A stretch of DNA of 9,448 nt from Synergistaceae bacterium (GTDB taxonomy: Bacteria > Synergistota > Synergistia > Synergistales > Synergistaceae). The translations under genes and the position numbers were made by a program. The DNA is taken from positions 1-9,448 of the forward strand of contig JAISQC010000268.1 in the NCBI GenBank assembly GCA_031274465.1. The letters run 5' to 3'. The notes under the pieces are model-generated. The model was not told the origin of the DNA. It saw only the letters and a list, made by a program, of their open reading frames with translations, and made no database searches. Shown here one piece after another: positions 6,452-9,448 of the stretch (position 1 is its first letter; each line of letters starts with the position of its first letter).

Positions 6452-7993
6452 TTAAAAATAGACTCCGCTGAAATCCTGCTCGCTGGTTGACAGGGGGACG
6501 AAGCCCTTCACGCTCTTGTTCATGCCTATCACGTTTTCGCCAACCTGCATGAAGACCATCGGCTTGTCCTCGAACAGTATCCTCTGGATGTCCTTGAATA
6601 TCTTTTCGCGCTCGTCCCCGTCGGGAACCTTATTGGATCTCTCCAGCAGATCGTCGAGCCCGGCATTGTCGTAGTTAGTGTAAGTGTTGATGCCGTTTTG
6701 CGACGAATGGAAAGTGCTGTACATGGCGGGGCCGAAATCAGGCGTGGCGGCGTAGTACCCGACGAGGTACATGTCGTGGGTTCCGCCCTCGAGCGCGGTC
6801 CAGTAAGCCCCGCTCTCCATCACCTTTATATCGATGTCGATCCCGACGGCCTTCAGCTGGCTCTGCATGATGGTCGCGGTGTCAACCCTCTCCTTGCGGT
6901 CGTTGGTCCAGATCTCGCTTTTGAAGCCGTCTGGCAGGCCTGCCTCAGCCAGGAGCGCCTTCGCTTTTTCTATGTTGTATTCGTGCTGGTTGTAAGTCGC
7001 GTCGTAATACTTGGCGTTCGGCGGGACAGCGCCGTAGCAGGTCTGCCCGCTCCCACGGAAAACCGCGCTCACTATGCCGTTCAGGTCCAGCGCGAGGCTT
7101 ATGGCCTCCCTGACCTTGGGGTTGTCGAACGGCTTTTTGGAGCAATTGAACCCGATGTAGAAAACCACGTAGTTGGCGTTTTTGACTATCGACAGCTTGC
7201 CGTCCTGCTCTATCCTGTTCACCGTGAGAGGGGGGATTGGCCATGCCGCGTCCACGGCGCCCGACTGAAGCTCTATCACCCGGCTGTTCGATTCGGGGAT
7301 GGCCCTCAGCACGATCTGCCTCAGCTGCGGTTTTTCCCCGTGATAGCCGTCGAAACGGTCGAACGTCATCCTGTCGCCTCGCCGCCACGCGGTCAATTTG
7401 TACGGCCCGGTTCCGACTGGCTCGGACCCGTACGTGCCGCCGTTCTCCTCCGCGCTCTCAATCGCCTTTTTGCTGGCGATCCAGCCCCACGACTGCGTGA
7501 GCTCGCTCAAAAACGGGGTGAATGGATACTTGAGCCTGATGACGATGGTCTCGTCGTCTGTTTTCTCCACGCTCTGCACGCCTTCGTTCTGATAGTGGAC
7601 CATCGCGCCCTTCGGGCCGAGCGCCCTCTGCATCGAGTACACTACGTCGTCCGCCGTGACGGGGTCGCCGTTGTGGAACAGCACGCCCTTGCGGAGCCTG
7701 AAGCTGTAGGACAGATCGTCTACTTTCTCGTAGCTCTCCGCCAGGCGCGGAACTACATTGCCGCCGCCGTCCATCGCGAGGAGCCCTTCGTACACGAGAA
7801 GCCCGGCTGTGTTGGAGTAACCGTCGGCCATCCCCACCGGGTCCATCGTGTTGGCGTCGGCCTGCGCTCCGATGACGAAGACGTCTTTTTCCGCCGCGTC
7901 CGACCCCACTGCGCAAAACACCAGCGCCAAAACCGCAAAAAATACCGCCGCATACCTCGCAAAACACCTTGTGTGATTTCTTCCCGCGTTCAT
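6452..7993 (-). CDS. ABC transporter substrate-binding protein, family 5 (dipeptide/oligopeptide type)
   Basis: Periplasmic receptor that captures the substrate and delivers it to the permease pair encoded downstream; 513 residues, normal for DppA/OppA-like proteins. The N-terminus has basic residues (R5, R9, R13), a hydrophobic core (about 14-29) and a probable signal-peptidase I site near SDAA-EK (31-36). C27 is preceded by V-F, which does not make a lipobox, so a soluble periplasmic protein is inferred. The family core is clear: MDPVGMADG (50-58), LLVYEGLL, VPRLAESYEK (81-90), FRLRKGVLFHNGDPVTADDVVYS (split over 98-120), then VGTGPYKLTAW and the CYGAVPPNAKYY region typical of SBP_bac_5. 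The start ATG is preceded by AGGAGG eleven bases away. It lies 39 bases after the synthetase stop and 18 before the amidohydrolase. Ligand specificity cannot be read from sequence alone; peptides, opines and nickel-like ligands all occur in this family. Confidence 0.95.
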   Translation of the reverse strand: MNAGRNHTRCFARYAAVFFAVLALVFCAVGSDAAEKDVFVIGAQADANTMDPVGMADGYSNTAGLLVYEGLLAMDGGGNVVPRLAESYEKVDDLSYSFRLRKGVLFHNGDPVTADDVVYSMQRALGPKGAMVHYQNEGVQSVEKTDDETIVIRLKYPFTPFLSELTQSWGWIASKKAIESAEENGGTYGSEPVGTGPYKLTAWRRGDRMTFDRFDGYHGEKPQLRQIVLRAIPESNSRVIELQSGAVDAAWPIPPLTVNRIEQDGKLSIVKNANYVVFYIGFNCSKKPFDNPKVREAISLALDLNGIVSAVFRGSGQTCYGAVPPNAKYYDATYNQHEYNIEKAKALLAEAGLPDGFKSEIWTNDRKERVDTATIMQSQLKAVGIDIDIKVMESGAYWTALEGGTHDMYLVGYYAATPDFGPAMYSTFHSSQNGINTYTNYDNAGLDDLLERSNKVPDGDEREKIFKDIQRILFEDKPMVFMQVGENVIGMNKSVKGFVPLSTSEQDFSGVYF

Positions 7994-8004
7994 AATTGCG
8001 AATT

Positions 8005-8010
8005 CCTCCT
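8005..8010 (-). promoter_or_regulatory. Shine-Dalgarno AGGAGG of the binding-protein gene
   Basis: A perfect AGGAGG lies eleven bases before the ATG at 7993, slightly further than ideal. It is the strongest ribosome site in the window. This fits the common need for more binding protein than permease or ATPase. Confidence 0.7.
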
Positions 8011-8019
8011 GACAATAGT

Positions 8020-8049
8020 TTTATTTTCGACCTCAAAATATAGGTTCAA
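8020..8049 (-). promoter_or_regulatory. Weak candidate promoter at the synthetase/binding-protein junction
   Basis: The synthetase end and following gap are conspicuously AT-rich against GC-rich surroundings. TTGAAC (8049-8044, 4 of 6 to the -35 consensus) and AATAAA (8025-8020, 4 of 6 to the -10) are 18 bases apart. They would give a start of transcription just before the AGGAGG. TATATT at 8042-8037 is a better -10 by itself but has no good -35. The AT bias could equally be a normal feature of a short intergenic gap, so this is only a candidate. Confidence 0.2.
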
Positions 8050-9448
8050 GACAGTGGTTTCCACCCATATCCGCCGGGTGACCATTCCCCCCTTCCGGCC
8101 CGGAGTCGGTTATGATGACGACATCTACGGCGCAGGCGCCCTTATCGTACACGAACACAGGGTTCAGGTCGAGCTCGATCAGCGTATCTTTCATGAGGGA
8201 CGCCATGTCGGAGACCGCCATGACCACGTCCGTCAGAGCCTCTATGTCCTTTGGGCTATCGCCCCTGAACCCCAAGAGGATCTTGGAGCATTTAAGCGAT
8301 AGCACGAGCTCCCTCGCCTCGCCCCTCGAAAGAGGGGCGAGCGCGACGGCGGTATCACCGAGCGCCTCGACGTGCACGCCGCCGAGGCCGGCCAGGATCG
8401 CCGGGCCGAATTGCGGGTCCGAGGTCACGCCTATTATCATCTCGGTTCCGGGGTGGACCATTTTCTGCACGAGGACGCCGGATATTTCAGCGCCAGTGAA
8501 GTTTCTCGCCGCGTTATCCATGATTTTGCCGTAAGCCTCCGCAAGCGCGCCCTCCCCGCCGATATTCAGCGCGACGCATCCGGCGTCGGATTTGTGGAGT
8601 ATGTCCTTCGACTCGATCTTGAGCGCCACCGGCCAACCGATCTCGTCCGCGATCTTTTTGGCGTCCTCCAATGTGGATGCCAGGCCGCAGGGTGGGAACG
8701 GAACGCCGAAAGGGGCCATTGCCCTCATCGCGCCGCGCGCGCTCATCGCATGTCGGGCGCCGCTCTTCGCCCTGGCCGGGATGGCGGGCGATAGGTTCTT
8801 TCCGCTGTGGTCGTACTTGATGAAGTCCGACAGGTAGCGCAGTATCCTGAAAGCGTAAACCGCCGGGGGAAGTATCGGCACGCCGCATCGCTCGAGGAGC
8901 GCGGAGTACTCCGCGTTTCTCGTGTTGCCCGCGAACGGGATCATTACCATCGGCTTCGACCCCTCCTCCCGGCTCACGGTCTCCATGGCCTTTGCCATGT
9001 AGCGGATGGCAGGGTCGGCGACGTCCTGAAGGAGGGTATAGCCCACCAGCACGGCGGAGCACGAATCGTCCCTCATCAGGACGCGCAGGCAATCCGCGAA
9101 GGCGGCCTCGTCGTAGGAGAGCGTGGCGGTGGCGTCCAGCGGGTTTGCAGGTGTCGCGTAGGATGGGAGCATGGCGGCGAGTGCGTCTTTGGTCGATTGC
9201 GAAAAATCCGGGAAATCGATGCCGTTCATGGCACCGACGTCGGCGCATATCCCGGTCTCCCCTCCGGAGAGGCTTACGCAGGCAAAACCGGCGCTCCGGG
9301 GGATGCGCTTCAATGTGGCGAAAAGCTGGGAGGCGTGTATCAGCTCCTCCAAGTCGTCCACCCTTATCACTCCGAATTTTTTGAACAGGGCGTCGTACAC
9401 CCTGTCCGACCCGGCGAGGCTTCCGGTGTGGGAGGCGGCGAGCCTGCC
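8033..9448 (-). CDS. ADP-forming acyl-CoA synthetase (acetate--CoA ligase type), 5' end beyond window
   Basis: Converts acyl-CoA + ADP + Pi to acid + CoA + ATP, or the reverse, in the cytoplasm. It is the substrate-level phosphorylation enzyme of many amino-acid fermenters. The frame is open to the right edge and 471 residues are visible; the missing N-terminal part should be the CoA-binding domain (full proteins are near 700). The visible piece begins RLAASHTGSLAGSD, whose His (visible residue 7, codon 9430-9428) matches the phospho-histidine of the alpha part. A succinyl-CoA-ligase-like domain follows (about 30-200), with SLSGGETGICADVG and PANPLDATATLS. The C-terminal ATP-grasp part has KIESKDILHKSDAG (second phospho-His candidate at 285), GTEMIIGVTSDPQFGP, GLGG and ELDLNP (425-430). 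The usual acidic residues of the helix before PFGVP are replaced in SARGAMRAM (236-244). A short tail of about 24 residues follows the fold. Acyl substrate unknown. Confidence 0.93.
   Translation of the reverse strand, partial: GRLAASHTGSLAGSDRVYDALFKKFGVIRVDDLEELIHASQLFATLKRIPRSAGFACVSLSGGETGICADVGAMNGIDFPDFSQSTKDALAAMLPSYATPANPLDATATLSYDEAAFADCLRVLMRDDSCSAVLVGYTLLQDVADPAIRYMAKAMETVSREEGSKPMVMIPFAGNTRNAEYSALLERCGVPILPPAVYAFRILRYLSDFIKYDHSGKNLSPAIPARAKSGARHAMSARGAMRAMAPFGVPFPPCGLASTLEDAKKIADEIGWPVALKIESKDILHKSDAGCVALNIGGEGALAEAYGKIMDNAARNFTGAEISGVLVQKMVHPGTEMIIGVTSDPQFGPAILAGLGGVHVEALGDTAVALAPLSRGEARELVLSLKCSKILLGFRGDSPKDIEALTDVVMAVSDMASLMKDTLIELDLNPVFVYDKGACAVDVVIITDSGPEGGNGHPADMGGNHCLEPIF

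Larger units (their letters stand above)
1..9448 (-). other. Putative eight-gene operon: acyl-CoA synthetase, peptide importer, amidohydrolase, BCCT carrier
   Basis: All eight genes share one strand. In order, the junctions are: a 39-base gap, an 18-base gap, a 16-base gap, a 13-base gap (4 if permease C starts at 4310), then three 4-base overlaps (GTGA, ATGA, GTGA). No terminator-like hairpin with a T-run was seen between any of them, so co-transcription is likely. An extra promoter in the 39-base gap is possible. Both ends of the unit lie outside the window, so the first and last genes are unknown. Confidence 0.7.

Noticed and set aside
7905..7920. Possible lipoprotein cysteine (C27) in the binding-protein signal peptide
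   Set aside because: The preceding residues are L-V-F, and Phe at -1 does not fit a lipobox; an ordinary signal-peptidase I site follows at SDAA.
8052..8062. GTGGAAACCAC inverted repeat as a transcription terminator
   Set aside because: The stem is only four base pairs, lies within the synthetase coding sequence and is not followed by a T-run.
6698..8302. 534-codon plus-strand open frame
   Set aside because: It lies opposite the binding-protein gene and the end of the synthetase, and shows no family motif. Long antisense frames are expected in GC-rich coding DNA.
8514..9248. 244-codon minus-strand frame inside the synthetase
   Set aside because: Off-frame, very Arg-rich, and overlapped by the conserved synthetase reading frame.

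Overview
All genes in this window lie on the minus strand and are packed head to tail, with no gene-free stretch longer than 39 bases. Read in transcription order, from high to low coordinates, there are eight genes. They are the 3' two-thirds of an ADP-forming acyl-CoA synthetase, a periplasmic peptide-type (SBP family 5) binding protein, a cytoplasmic metal-dependent amidohydrolase, two Dpp/Opp-type permeases, two Dpp/Opp-type ATPases, and a BCCT-family (betaine/carnitine/choline) transporter that runs off the left edge. The synthetase runs off the right edge, so both ends of the operon lie outside the window.

Organism: the DNA is GC-rich (roughly 60% by eye) but uses ATA for isoleucine and AGG for arginine freely, and many genes start with GTG or TTG. 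The binding protein has a plain Sec signal peptide rather than a lipobox, which suggests a cell with a periplasm. An ADP-forming acyl-CoA synthetase next to peptide uptake fits an anaerobic amino-acid or peptide fermenter. Together this resembles Synergistota; that is an inference, not a proof, and Desulfobacterota or Gram-negative Firmicutes remain possible.

Layout: 9448-8033 synthetase; a 39-bp AT-rich gap with a strong Shine-Dalgarno and a weak possible promoter; 7993-6452 binding protein; 6433-5261 amidohydrolase; 5244-4315 permease B (TTG start); 4301-3435 permease C; 3438-2413 ATPase D; 2416-1448 ATPase F; 1451-1 BCCT carrier. Junctions C/D, D/F and F/BCCT are 4-bp stop/start overlaps (GTGA, ATGA, GTGA), so translation is probably coupled through to the BCCT gene.

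Proposed joint function (inference): the binding protein and B-C-D-F import a peptide or peptide-like amide. The amidohydrolase, encoded between the binding protein and its permeases, would cleave it in the cytoplasm. The synthetase could conserve energy from, or activate, a resulting acyl group. The BCCT carrier would add sodium- or antiport-linked uptake of a quaternary ammonium compound. Every family is known. The unusual part is the combination, especially a BCCT gene translationally coupled to the end of a peptide ABC operon. No mobile element, CRISPR array, RNA gene or convincing terminator was seen.
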